Source of the DNA: an uncultured Bacteroidales bacterium
GTDB lineage: Bacteria; Bacteroidota; Bacteroidia; Bacteroidales; UBA932
Assembly: GCA_900322025.1 (NCBI GenBank)
Contig: ONYJ01000096.1
Location: 1-11,203 of the forward strand
Length of the DNA: 11,203 bases
Direction of reading: 5' to 3'
A program made the position numbers and the translations under genes. Shown here piece after piece: positions 1 through 6,326 of this stretch. The notes beneath the pieces are model-generated. The model did no database searches, had not been told where the DNA came from, and saw only the letters and a list, made by a program, of their open reading frames with translations. The first letter of the stretch is position 1. Every line of letters begins with the position of its first letter.

Positions 1-2
1 CC

Positions 3-338
3 TTGAACTGCGACCCAACAGCACATGCAGAAGTTACTGCCATAAGAAATGCCACACAAAAGCTTGGCACTTTCGATCTGTCGGGCTGTGAAATTTATAC
101 ATCGTGCGAGCCTTGCCCTATGTGCTTAGGGGCTATATATTGGGCGCATTTGGATAAAATTTACTACGCTAACAACCGCAAAGATGCTGCAGAAATAGGG
201 TTCGACGACGATTTTATTTATCAAGAAATAGAACTCAAGCCGGAAGAGCGACAGAAGAAATCTGAAAAGCTCCTGCGGAAAGAAGCACTTGAGGTTTTCA
301 AGAAATGGCAAAACAAAGAAGATAAAACGGAGTACTAA
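3..338 (+). CDS. guaD: Guanine deaminase, 3' part (5' end outside the window)
   Basis: This is the C-terminal ~111 residues of a cytidine-deaminase-fold enzyme that hydrolyses guanine to xanthine and ammonia in purine salvage. The zinc site is visible: TAHAEV supplies the zinc-binding His and the catalytic Glu, and SCEPCPMC supplies the two zinc-binding Cys. The stretch GAIYWA, the motif IGFDDDFIY and the C-terminal end in EY fit the GuaD subfamily, whose Bacillus subtilis member has FDDSFIYKE and ends in KKEY, better than tRNA adenosine deaminase TadA. The reading frame is open from the left edge. The TTG at position 3 is an internal codon, not a start; roughly the first 45-50 residues are missing. 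The stop codon lies in the loop of a terminator hairpin. Confidence 0.9.
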   Translation: MNCDPTAHAEVTAIRNATQKLGTFDLSGCEIYTSCEPCPMCLGAIYWAHLDKIYYANNRKDAAEIGFDDDFIYQEIELKPEERQKKSEKLLRKEALEVFKKWQNKEDKTEY

Positions 339-350
339 GTGCTCCGTTTT
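324..350. terminator. Bidirectional intrinsic terminator between guaD and cysS
   Basis: AAAACGGAGTAC pairs with GTGCTCCGTTTT (12 pairs including one G-T) around a three-base loop, TAA, which is the guaD stop codon. On the + strand the stem is followed by ATTTTTA; on the - strand the 3' arm itself ends in TTTT. It lies between two convergent genes (the cysS stop is at 369-371) and can end transcripts from both sides. Confidence 0.82.
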
Positions 351-368
351 ATTTTTACCAAAGACCTG

Positions 369-1931
369 CTACTCCACTTCCCAAGAAGAGGTACCGTCTT
401 TATTATCTTTTAGTTGTATGCCCAATTCTTTTAGAGTATCTCGTATTTTATCGCTCTTGCCCCAATCTTTGTTGACACGCGCCTCCTTTCGTTCCTCTAT
501 AATATAACCCATAAGCCCGTCTATAACCTTTGCCACTTTAGACATTCCATCTGAAGAAGACTGAGCCTCCTCATCTATGAGCCCGAGTATATCTGTTACT
601 ACTTCTCTAAAAAGAATACATATCGCACTCTTTTCCAAAGGAGAAGCATTAGTCCTACCTTCCTTGATGTTGTTTACAATTTTAACTAACTCATAAATAT
701 AGGATAATGCCACCGGAGTATTCATATCATCGCATAGGGCGGTAAAAATTTCTTCCCTAATTTTATTTATATCTTCTGCAAGACTTCCTGCTTCTGCCTT
801 TGCCAAATCACCGAGCTTTATGTCTTCTAATTTTAGGCCGCTGCTATCTTTCATCGCTAACGAATTGGCATCCTTTATTGCTTGCATCAGACGCTTCAAC
901 CCCTTCTCCGAAGCCTGCAAGGCAGCATTGCTGAAATCCAATGTTCCACGATAATGAGCTTGGAGTATAAAGAAGCGCACCGTCATAGGTGTATAAGCTT
1001 GCTCCAAATTAGGATTATCTCCACTAAAAAGTTCTTCCAAGGTTATGAAGTTGCCCAAAGACTTGCCCATCTTTCTACCCTCTATGGTAATGAGATTGTT
1101 GTGCATCCAATAGCGCACACCCCCACTACCTCTCTCCGCAAAATTCTGAGCCATTTCGCACTCATGATGAGGGAACATAAGATCCATACCTCCGCCATGA
1201 ATGTCAAACTCCTTACCCAAATACTTCTCTCCCATTGCCGAACACTCCATGTGCCAACCCGGGAAACCATCGCCCCAAGGCGAAGGCCAACGCATGATGT
1301 GTTGAGGACTGGCCTTTTTCCACAGAGCAAAATCTGCCGATGAGTGCTTGTCTTGCTGCCCGTCGAGCTCGCGGGTATTATGCAACAGGTCCTCAACATT
1401 TCTACCACTTAAAGCACCGTAATTAAACTTCTTTGAGTAGCTTTCTACATCAAAATATACAGAGCCATTGCTTATATAGGCATAGCCGTTGTCCAGTATC
1501 TTCTTAATAAACTCTATCTGCTCTATAATATGGCCGGACGCATTCGGCTCTATGCTCGGAGGCAGAACATTCAGCTTTGCCATAGCCTCTCGGAAGCGCA
1601 CGGTATATAACTGTGCAACTTCCATAGGTTCAAGTTGTTCTAAACGGGCCTTCTTCGCTATCTTATCTTCCCCCTCATCGGCATCGTGCTCTAAATGCCC
1701 AACATCTGTTACATTTCGCACATAGCGTACTTTATACCCTATACTCCTGAGCAACCGCACCAATACATCAAAAGTTACACCCGGCCTTGCATGCCCAAGA
1801 TGAGGATCACCATAAACTGTAGGGCCACAAACATAAAGGCCGACCCTTCCCGGCACTACAGTTTCCAATAGTTCTCTCCTTCTGGAAAGGGTATTGTAGA
1901 GATAAAGTTCTCGTGTTATTTCTGCACTCAT
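369..1931 (-). CDS. cysS: Cysteine--tRNA ligase (CysRS)
   Basis: This class I aminoacyl-tRNA synthetase joins cysteine to tRNA-Cys in the cytoplasm. The 520-residue product has the HIGH signature as HLGH (44-47) and the KMSKS loop as KMGKS (287-291). The four zinc ligands that read cysteine are in place: C35 in YVCGPTVY, C230 in MECSAMG, then H255 and E259 in FPHHECE; the C230-H255-E259 spacing matches the Escherichia coli enzyme (C209, H234, E238). The C-terminal third is the usual helical anticodon-binding region. An upstream TTG at 1961 in frame would add ten residues, but the ATG at 1931 gives the normal N-terminus and leaves room for a leader. The gene follows ssb on the same strand after 39 nt. 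KMGKS instead of KMSKS is, from memory, common in this phylum. Confidence 0.97.
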   Translation of the reverse strand: MSAEITRELYLYNTLSRRRELLETVVPGRVGLYVCGPTVYGDPHLGHARPGVTFDVLVRLLRSIGYKVRYVRNVTDVGHLEHDADEGEDKIAKKARLEQLEPMEVAQLYTVRFREAMAKLNVLPPSIEPNASGHIIEQIEFIKKILDNGYAYISNGSVYFDVESYSKKFNYGALSGRNVEDLLHNTRELDGQQDKHSSADFALWKKASPQHIMRWPSPWGDGFPGWHMECSAMGEKYLGKEFDIHGGGMDLMFPHHECEMAQNFAERGSGGVRYWMHNNLITIEGRKMGKSLGNFITLEELFSGDNPNLEQAYTPMTVRFFILQAHYRGTLDFSNAALQASEKGLKRLMQAIKDANSLAMKDSSGLKLEDIKLGDLAKAEAGSLAEDINKIREEIFTALCDDMNTPVALSYIYELVKIVNNIKEGRTNASPLEKSAICILFREVVTDILGLIDEEAQSSSDGMSKVAKVIDGLMGYIIEERKEARVNKDWGKSDKIRDTLKELGIQLKDNKDGTSSWEVE

Positions 1932-1940
1932 AATAAACCT

Positions 1941-1958
1941 TTGGCAACTTTTTGCCAA
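1941..1958. repeat. Inverted repeat in the ssb-cysS gap
   Basis: TTGGCAA and TTGCCAA are perfect 7-base arms around a 4-base spacer, filling much of the 39-nt gap between ssb and cysS. There is no T-run after it on the - strand, so it is not a typical terminator. A - strand TAACTTTG box (1966-1973), which matches TAnnTTTG and covers the ssb stop codon, lies just upstream, so the hairpin would sit in the leader of a cysS transcript started there. No well-spaced -33 box is visible. It could be an operator, a leader hairpin or a processing site. Confidence 0.45.
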
Positions 1959-1970
1959 CAAGGGGCAAAG

Positions 1971-2306
1971 TTAATCATTTTCCGGCACAGACATTTTAGA
2001 CGCCACAATTTCGCAAGAGAATCGTTCCTGCCCATCTTTAGTCACATACTTGAAATACCTCAACCGCCCTGCAAGTTCTACAAAAACACCTTTTTTAATT
2101 TTTGAAAATTCCAACATTCCCTTGCCAGACCATGCAGTAACATTATGCCAGGTAGTTTCTTCTCTCAACTGCCCGTCTTTACCCTTGAAGGTTTCGTGTG
2201 TTGCCACAGAAAAGCGTATTATGGTTGCATTTTCTGAGATTTCGGTTACCTTAGGGTCTGCTCCTACGCGCCCTTTCAGTTCCACTTTGTTCAAAGTTCT
2301 TTCCAT
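1971..2306 (-). CDS. ssb: Single-stranded DNA-binding protein, short form
   Basis: This is an OB-fold SSB that coats single-stranded DNA in replication, repair or recombination. The 111 residues are almost entirely OB fold: LNKVELKGRVGADP at the N-terminus, then FSVATHE, TTWHNVTAW, KKGVFVELAGRLRY and a last strand around SCEIVASKM. The usual Gly/Gln-rich tail and acidic tip (DDDIPF-like), which recruits partner proteins in housekeeping SSBs, are missing; the protein ends SVPEND. This suggests the short SSB paralog seen in many Bacteroidota, with the main SSB elsewhere, but the window cannot show that. The ATG at 2306 is the natural start. It is followed by cysS and is probably co-transcribed with it. 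Confidence 0.93.
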   Translation of the reverse strand: MERTLNKVELKGRVGADPKVTEISENATIIRFSVATHETFKGKDGQLREETTWHNVTAWSGKGMLEFSKIKKGVFVELAGRLRYFKYVTKDGQERFSCEIVASKMSVPEND

Positions 2307-2360
2307 TCTTTTATTGTTTGTTTGTATAGCTTTTCAACAAATAAAAGCTGGTGTTATGCA

Positions 2361-2385
2361 TATATCCTTTTTATATCCAGATATA
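2361..2385. repeat. AT-rich repeat with inverted arms in the ssb/zinc-ribbon spacer
   Basis: TATATCC occurs twice (2361-2367 and 2372-2378), and the second copy belongs to a perfect inverted repeat, TATATC-CA-GATATA (2372-2385). It lies 55-80 nt upstream of ssb in the divergent 249-nt spacer and could be an operator, but AT-rich palindromes of this size also arise by chance. Otherwise the spacer 2307-2525 shows only AT-rich sequence and no gene. Confidence 0.25.
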
Positions 2386-2525
2386 AACGCTTATACACAT
2401 ATCTTACATCATTGAGCAAAAAGCCACGCAATATTGGAATCCGTTAAGCGCAATACTTTTTTGTAATCGTCAAAAAACCAATCTTATTTAACATTGCCTA
2501 TAACTTAAATAGAGTTTTATCTCTG

Positions 2526-2533
2526 TAACTTTG
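2526..2533 (+). promoter_or_regulatory. Bacteroidota -7 promoter element before the zinc-ribbon operon
   Basis: TAACTTTG is a full match to the phylum's TAnnTTTG element, 22 nt before the ATG at 2556. No TTTG or TTG lies at the ideal 19-21 nt upstream; the nearest TTG (2494-2496) is 29 nt away, so the -33 part is weak or absent. It would drive the three genes that follow. Confidence 0.55.
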
Positions 2534-2555
2534 AAGCTGTTAGATAAGTTGGTGT

Positions 2556-2825
2556 ATGAATCAAAGAAAGTGTCCTGTTTGCGGAGAAGATGTTATAGGA
2601 AGGGCCGACAAAATATTCTGTTCAGACCCATGCAGAACTTTCTATAACAACGCTTTGGAAAGAAGAAGGCGGCAAAGAAACGAGCTGCAGGTAAAAAAAA
2701 TCAGAAGATGTTTGGCCGCACTTGAGCGTTCCGATGCTAAATTTTTGCTAAGAATTCTTGCTCTGATAAGCCAAGTATTCAAAATATTGAGTACCTTCGC
2801 TTATAGTAGAAAAAGAAGATTATGA
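2556..2825 (+). CDS. Small zinc-ribbon protein with a hydrophobic C-terminus, unknown function
   Basis: The 89-residue protein opens with a four-cysteine zinc ribbon, CPVC (C6, C9) and FCSDPC (C22, C26), followed by RTFYNN. This N-terminus is a pattern I recognise from many small uncharacterised Bacteroidota proteins of the form CxxCG-GRxDKxFCSDxCRxxYNN. An Arg-rich stretch follows (35-51, RRRRQR), then a hydrophobic region (about 63-83) and a basic end, RKRRL. The relatives I remember are longer and have a different C-terminal half, so this one may be shortened or divergent. It is too basic and too short to suggest an enzyme; nucleic-acid or membrane association is a guess. Its TGA overlaps the ATG of the next gene (ATGA at 2822-2825), which suggests coupled translation. 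Confidence 0.8.
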   Translation: MNQRKCPVCGEDVIGRADKIFCSDPCRTFYNNALERRRRQRNELQVKKIRRCLAALERSDAKFLLRILALISQVFKILSTFAYSRKRRL

Positions 2826-3724
2826 AGTTCGTTAAAAAACACATATTGCACCCAATAGCAATTCTTACATTACTGTTCTCTTTAGTTTCCTGCGTGGAAA
2901 ATTCTTCAAAATATAAGCTGCTACAAGCCCAGTTAGATTCTCTAAAAGGCAACTATGGGAGTCAGAAAAATCAATTAGATGAAGTGTTTGCAGCTCTCAA
3001 TGAAGTAGAATCGGGACTAAAAAGCATTAGAGAAAAAGAAAACATAATTTCTATAGAAAGCTCTAAAGAAGGCGTGGAGGCATCTGGCAATCATCGAGAA
3101 AGACTACTATCTGATGTTTCTGCTCTTCAAAATGCAATAGAAAACTACAAACAGAAAATTGAGCAACTGAAAAAAGAAAGCAACATTAAATCTGTAGAAT
3201 TCAAGAAAAGACTTAATGCCATTCAAAAAGAATTAGAAGAAAAATCTGCCACTATAGATAACCTACAAAAGCAGATTCAGGCAAAAGACATAATTATCAC
3301 AGAAAAAGAACAAAAGATAGACAGCCTTGGACAGCATGTAGTCAGCTTACAAAAAGACATTACCACGCTTTCTGGAGAAAAAGAGCAGATGGAAGAAAAA
3401 ATCGCAGATCAAGATAGGGCTCTATACTCTGCCTTCTACATCATCGGCAGCAAAAGCGAGCTGATAGAGGCCGGAGTATTATCTAAGGGTAAGCTATTTA
3501 AATCTGCAAAGGTTTCTTACGAAGCAGAAAAAACAGCTTTTATAAAAATCGATTATAGAGAAATATCCACCATCAATACAAACTCTCCAAAGGCTAAGGT
3601 TCTGTCAAATCATAAAAAAGACACTTATAGCATAGTTACGGTTGACGAAGAGGCTATCATCAATATATCAGATCCGAAAGGATTTTGGGAACAAACAAAG
3701 TATTTGGTAATCCAGACACAATAA
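2822..3724 (+). CDS. Coiled-coil lipoprotein, Cbp1-like (tentative)
   Basis: The 300-residue product starts with a lipoprotein signal peptide: KK, a hydrophobic core and the lipobox LVSC with C24 as the lipidated residue. The next residues are Val-Glu with no Asp at +2, so an outer-membrane fate is plausible. From about 28 to 205 it is a nearly unbroken coiled coil rich in Lys, Glu and Gln (for example LQKQIQAKDIIITEKEQKI). The C-terminal 100 residues form a compact domain beginning with ALYSAFYIIGSKSEL and ending with GFWEQTKYLVIQ. From memory this layout matches a conserved Bacteroides lipoprotein family that databases label as Cbp1-type collagen-binding adhesin; the family match is fairly good, the collagen role is not shown here. 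It overlaps the zinc-ribbon gene and sits 15 nt before the M3 peptidase. Confidence 0.82.
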   Translation: MKFVKKHILHPIAILTLLFSLVSCVENSSKYKLLQAQLDSLKGNYGSQKNQLDEVFAALNEVESGLKSIREKENIISIESSKEGVEASGNHRERLLSDVSALQNAIENYKQKIEQLKKESNIKSVEFKKRLNAIQKELEEKSATIDNLQKQIQAKDIIITEKEQKIDSLGQHVVSLQKDITTLSGEKEQMEEKIADQDRALYSAFYIIGSKSELIEAGVLSKGKLFKSAKVSYEAEKTAFIKIDYREISTINTNSPKAKVLSNHKKDTYSIVTVDEEAIINISDPKGFWEQTKYLVIQTQ

Positions 3725-3739
3725 ACAATCCCGAAGTTT

Positions 3740-5812
3740 ATGAAAAAGAATATTCTTCTCTGTCCCTCAACACTGAGGTACGGAGCGCCGCAGTTTGATA
3801 AAATAAAAGAGGAACACTACTTGCCCGCATTCAGGCAAGCTATAAAAGAGGCATACTCAGAATTTGAAACCATTATCAAGAATCCGGAAGAACCCACATT
3901 CAAAAATACAATAGAAGCTTTAGAGTTTGCAGGCAAAGCATTAGATAACGTCAGCAACATTTTCTTCAATCTCAACGAGTGCATGTCGTCCGACAAGATG
4001 CACAAAATTGCAGAAGAAATTTCTCCGCAGCTCACAAAGCTTTCGTTACATATACTGCTAAACAACAAGCTGTTTCAGAGAGTACAAAGCGTTTATAAAA
4101 AAAGGAATAAACTACATTTAGATAAAGAGCAAAGCAGGCTGTTGGAGCAAAAATACAGAGCTTTCAAAGAAAAGGGAGCTCTCTTGAGAGAACAGGAAAA
4201 GACTCAGTTGAGAAAAAACTCCCGGCAAGCTAATCTGCTTTCTTTAAAGTTTGGCAAAAATGTTCTGGATGCCACCAACGATTTTATCCTGCATATAACA
4301 GAAAAAGAAAAACTAAACGGTCTGCCTGATTATATTATTGAGGAAGCTGCCGTTGCCGCAAAAGAAAGAAAATTAAAGGGATGGGTATTTACACTGCAAG
4401 CCCCCAGTTATTCCGGCTTTATGAAATACTCCTCAGAGAGAGAACTGAGAAAGCAAATGTATATGGCCTACAGTTCCAGATGCTTGGGCGGCACATATGA
4501 TAATACTGCTATTATCAAAAAGCTGCTGGAGTTACGCACAAATACATCTAAACTACTGGGTTTCAAAACTTACACGCAACGAGTTCTCAAATACAGGATG
4601 GCTAAAAACACAAAAACAGTAAATGCTTTTCTGAACAACCTTTTGCAAAAGACACTTCCGTATGGCAAAAGAGAGATAAAACGCATAGAGCTATTTGCCA
4701 ATAAGAATATGCCCAAGAAAGATTTAGTTCAAAACAAATCTGATCACCAAACGCTGCAACCTTGGGACCTTGCTTATTGGAGCGAAAAACTCAGACAAAA
4801 AAGCTACAATCTCAACGACAATCTCATAAAACCTTTCTTCTGTTTAGAGAATGTGCTGCAAGCCATCTTCAAACTCGCCAATAAGCTATATGGAATAACT
4901 TTCGTGAAGGCAGAAGATATTCCTGTATATCATAAAGATGTGCAGGTTTATGAAGTACTCGATAAAGATGGTAGCCACCTCGCCTTATTCTACGGCGATT
5001 TTTATCCAAGAAAAAGCAAAAGCGGAGGAGCTTGGATGACAAGTTTCAGGAGCAGCGGGGGTATTCCGGAAGAAAGACCGCTTATTTCCATAGTCTGCAA
5101 CTTTACCAAACCTACACCAACTAAACCATCGCTCCTAACATTTGGAGAAGTTACTACCCTGCTTCACGAGTTCGGACACGCCCTACACGGAATCCTTGGG
5201 TTTGGAAAATATCCGTCTCTTACAGGTACTTCTGTAACGAGAGACTTTGTAGAATTACCTTCTCAGATAATGGAAAACTGGGCCACTGAAGAAGGTTTTC
5301 TGAAAATGGCCGGCAAGCATTACAAAACTGGTAAAGTGATTAGTAAAGACCTTATTGCCAAAATAAAGAAAGCTAATAACTACAATAGCGGCTACGCCTT
5401 TGTACGGCAACTCGCATTTGGTATTACAGATATGGCACTACATACTTTGCCACTGGAAAAAGTAAAACAAATAAAAAACTCAAAAGATTTGGAAATGCTG
5501 GAGAACAGCATAAAGAAGAAATGTAACCTTTTGCCCATTGCTAAAGGCACCGCATTCTGCCCGAGTTTTACACATATATTCTCGGGAGGATACGCAGCCG
5601 GATACTACTCCTATAAATGGGCAGAAGTGCTTGAGGCCGACGCCTTTTCTCTGTTCAAGAAAACCGGTATCTTCAACAAAAATACAGCCGACAGTTTTAG
5701 ACGCAATATATTGTCCAAAGGCAATCTGGAGGATGCAGACATACTCTTCCGCAACTTCCGCGGGCGAGAACCTAAACCTCAGGCCCTGCTAAAACGATAC
5801 GGCTTTAAATAG
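3740..5812 (+). CDS. dcp: M3-family metallopeptidase, peptidyl-dipeptidase Dcp type
   Basis: This zinc peptidase degrades short peptides, classically by removing C-terminal dipeptides. The 690-residue length is that of Dcp. The zinc motif HEFGH lies at 476-480 (in LLHEFGHALHG) and the third ligand is E505 in FVELPSQIMENWA, 29 residues after the first His as in other M3 enzymes. The substrate-binding loop appears as HIFSGGYAAGYYSYKWA (H612 onward). The N-terminus (STLRYGAPQFDKIKEEHYLPAF) resembles the start of E. coli Dcp and carries no signal peptide, so the enzyme is probably cytoplasmic, whereas many Bacteroidota paralogs are exported. It follows the lipoprotein gene after 15 nt and is likely the last gene of that operon. 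OpdA-like specificity cannot be excluded. Confidence 0.93.
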   Translation: MKKNILLCPSTLRYGAPQFDKIKEEHYLPAFRQAIKEAYSEFETIIKNPEEPTFKNTIEALEFAGKALDNVSNIFFNLNECMSSDKMHKIAEEISPQLTKLSLHILLNNKLFQRVQSVYKKRNKLHLDKEQSRLLEQKYRAFKEKGALLREQEKTQLRKNSRQANLLSLKFGKNVLDATNDFILHITEKEKLNGLPDYIIEEAAVAAKERKLKGWVFTLQAPSYSGFMKYSSERELRKQMYMAYSSRCLGGTYDNTAIIKKLLELRTNTSKLLGFKTYTQRVLKYRMAKNTKTVNAFLNNLLQKTLPYGKREIKRIELFANKNMPKKDLVQNKSDHQTLQPWDLAYWSEKLRQKSYNLNDNLIKPFFCLENVLQAIFKLANKLYGITFVKAEDIPVYHKDVQVYEVLDKDGSHLALFYGDFYPRKSKSGGAWMTSFRSSGGIPEERPLISIVCNFTKPTPTKPSLLTFGEVTTLLHEFGHALHGILGFGKYPSLTGTSVTRDFVELPSQIMENWATEEGFLKMAGKHYKTGKVISKDLIAKIKKANNYNSGYAFVRQLAFGITDMALHTLPLEKVKQIKNSKDLEMLENSIKKKCNLLPIAKGTAFCPSFTHIFSGGYAAGYYSYKWAEVLEADAFSLFKKTGIFNKNTADSFRRNILSKGNLEDADILFRNFRGREPKPQALLKRYGFK

Positions 5813-5924
5813 CAACCGGCCTTTCTTCTCTGAGTATAGAAATCTCTATTTTCTGAGCTTCATCGATTGTTTCGTTTATAAAGGCGGCTATTTCGCTTCC
5901 GAACAAGATATTATAGCTATTCAT
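5805..5924 (-). CDS. Small hypothetical protein, 39 residues
   Basis: An ATG-to-TAA frame of 40 codons begins MNSYNILFGSEIAAFINE and ends REERPVAI. I do not recognise it. The composition is that of an amphipathic helix (alternating Ile/Ala with Glu/Lys) and its codons resemble those of the neighbours. Support for it being real: a - strand TATCTTTG box (5963-5970) 38 nt upstream, a perfect inverted repeat just beyond that, and an end that overlaps the dcp stop tail-to-tail by 8 nt. It could be a small regulator, an antitoxin-like peptide, or the surviving start of a longer lost gene. Being so short, it may also be chance. Confidence 0.4.
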   Translation of the reverse strand: MNSYNILFGSEIAAFINETIDEAQKIEISILREERPVAI

Positions 5925-5962
5925 TGCTTTATGTTTTTATTTGTTATACTTATTTTACACTG

Positions 5963-5970
5963 CAAAGATA
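5963..5970 (-). promoter_or_regulatory. Bacteroidota -7 element before the 39-residue ORF
   Basis: On the - strand TATCTTTG fits TAnnTTTG exactly. TTG triplets exist at 14 and 24 nt upstream, neither at the preferred 19-21 nt; both are part of the inverted repeat at 5981-5997. A transcript started here would have a leader of roughly 30 nt before the ATG at 5924. Confidence 0.5.
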
Positions 5971-5980
5971 CCGCCCCGTT

Positions 5981-5997
5981 TTGACAACTCTTGTCAA
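5981..5997. repeat. Perfect inverted repeat, possible operator
   Basis: TTGACAA-CTC-TTGTCAA has two perfect 7-base arms and a 3-base centre. It covers the place where the -33 box of the - strand promoter at 5963-5970 should be, which is where a repressor or activator site would be expected. On the + strand it is followed five bases later by a run of eight T (6003-6010), so a weak terminator for dcp is the other reading; the stem has only two G-C pairs. Confidence 0.45.
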
Positions 5998-6189
5998 GTG
6001 TATTTTTTTTACATTGCATAAAGATTCTCTCCCGGTAGTCCTCTAAGTTCATATATGTTGCAACTTTTCACTGCAACTTTTCTCGTCATGACAAACTCAA
6101 GCAAGCTTGCATCTTCTCCATAAAAGTGTTATATTGCAATATGTTGAGTTATTATAACAACCCTCTATTCCAACGACCAATAGATAAGT
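5998..6189. other. Intergenic stretch with short repeats and no convincing gene
   Basis: This AT-rich stretch holds a direct repeat, TGCAACTTTTC at 6059-6069 and 6072-6082, and two perfect palindromes, GCAAGCTTGC (6101-6110) and ATATTGCAATAT (6131-6142). A - strand frame at 6009-6089 (26 codons from ATG, open further upstream) reads MTRKVAVKSCNIYELRGLPG before its last codons; it has protein-like composition but no recognisable family and may be a remnant. No TAnnTTTG box is seen on the + strand, so how the downstream esterase is transcribed is unclear. Confidence 0.4.
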
Positions 6190-6326
6190 ATGAAAGCAAG
6201 GCAATACAAGCCAACACTCACCAGATGGACAACACAAGACCCACTATCAGAAAATACTACCCAATATCACCATATGCCTATTGCGCAGGAAATCCGATAA
6301 ATATGGTAGATGTGAAAATAATATGA
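6190..6326 (+). pseudogene. Remnant of an Rhs-repeat core gene, frameshifted
   Basis: Two adjacent frames carry consecutive pieces of the Rhs-associated core motif. Frame one (6190-6252) reads MKARQYKPTLTRWTTQDPLSE, close to the usual GARQYDPxLGRWTTxDPLxE. Frame two (6255-6311) continues with YYPISPYAYCAGNPINMVD. They would join as DPLSEKYYPISPYAYC if one A were added to the AAAA run at 6251-6254, so a one-base loss is the likely lesion. The proper motif continues into PDG, which is absent: the frame ends after a few unrelated codons at TGA (6324-6326). Upstream of 6190 the long Rhs repeat region is gone. Rhs proteins are large surface or secreted polymorphic-toxin carriers; only about 120 bp of core survives. 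Confidence 0.85.

Noticed and set aside
882..1343. 153-codon + strand ORF opposite cysS
   Set aside because: cysS on the other strand has all catalytic and zinc motifs; this frame has none.
2050..2415. 121-codon + strand ORF opposite ssb
   Set aside because: It is antisense to a clear OB-fold gene and has no recognisable domain; its end runs into AT-rich spacer.
2690..2702. Possible frameshift in the zinc-ribbon gene at a run of eight A
   Set aside because: The frame after the run still has plausible composition and ends exactly in an ATGA overlap with the next gene; I could not find the lost family C-terminus in another frame by eye.
5981..6010. Hairpin plus T-run as a confident terminator for dcp
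   Set aside because: The stem has only two G-C pairs, the T-run starts five bases after it, and it lies about 170 nt past dcp; an operator reading is at least as good.
6126..6326. A 66-codon + strand ORF as a real gene
   Set aside because: It only becomes recognisable after 6255, in a different frame from the preceding Rhs residues, and ends with a few unrelated codons; it is chance open frame fused to a pseudogene.
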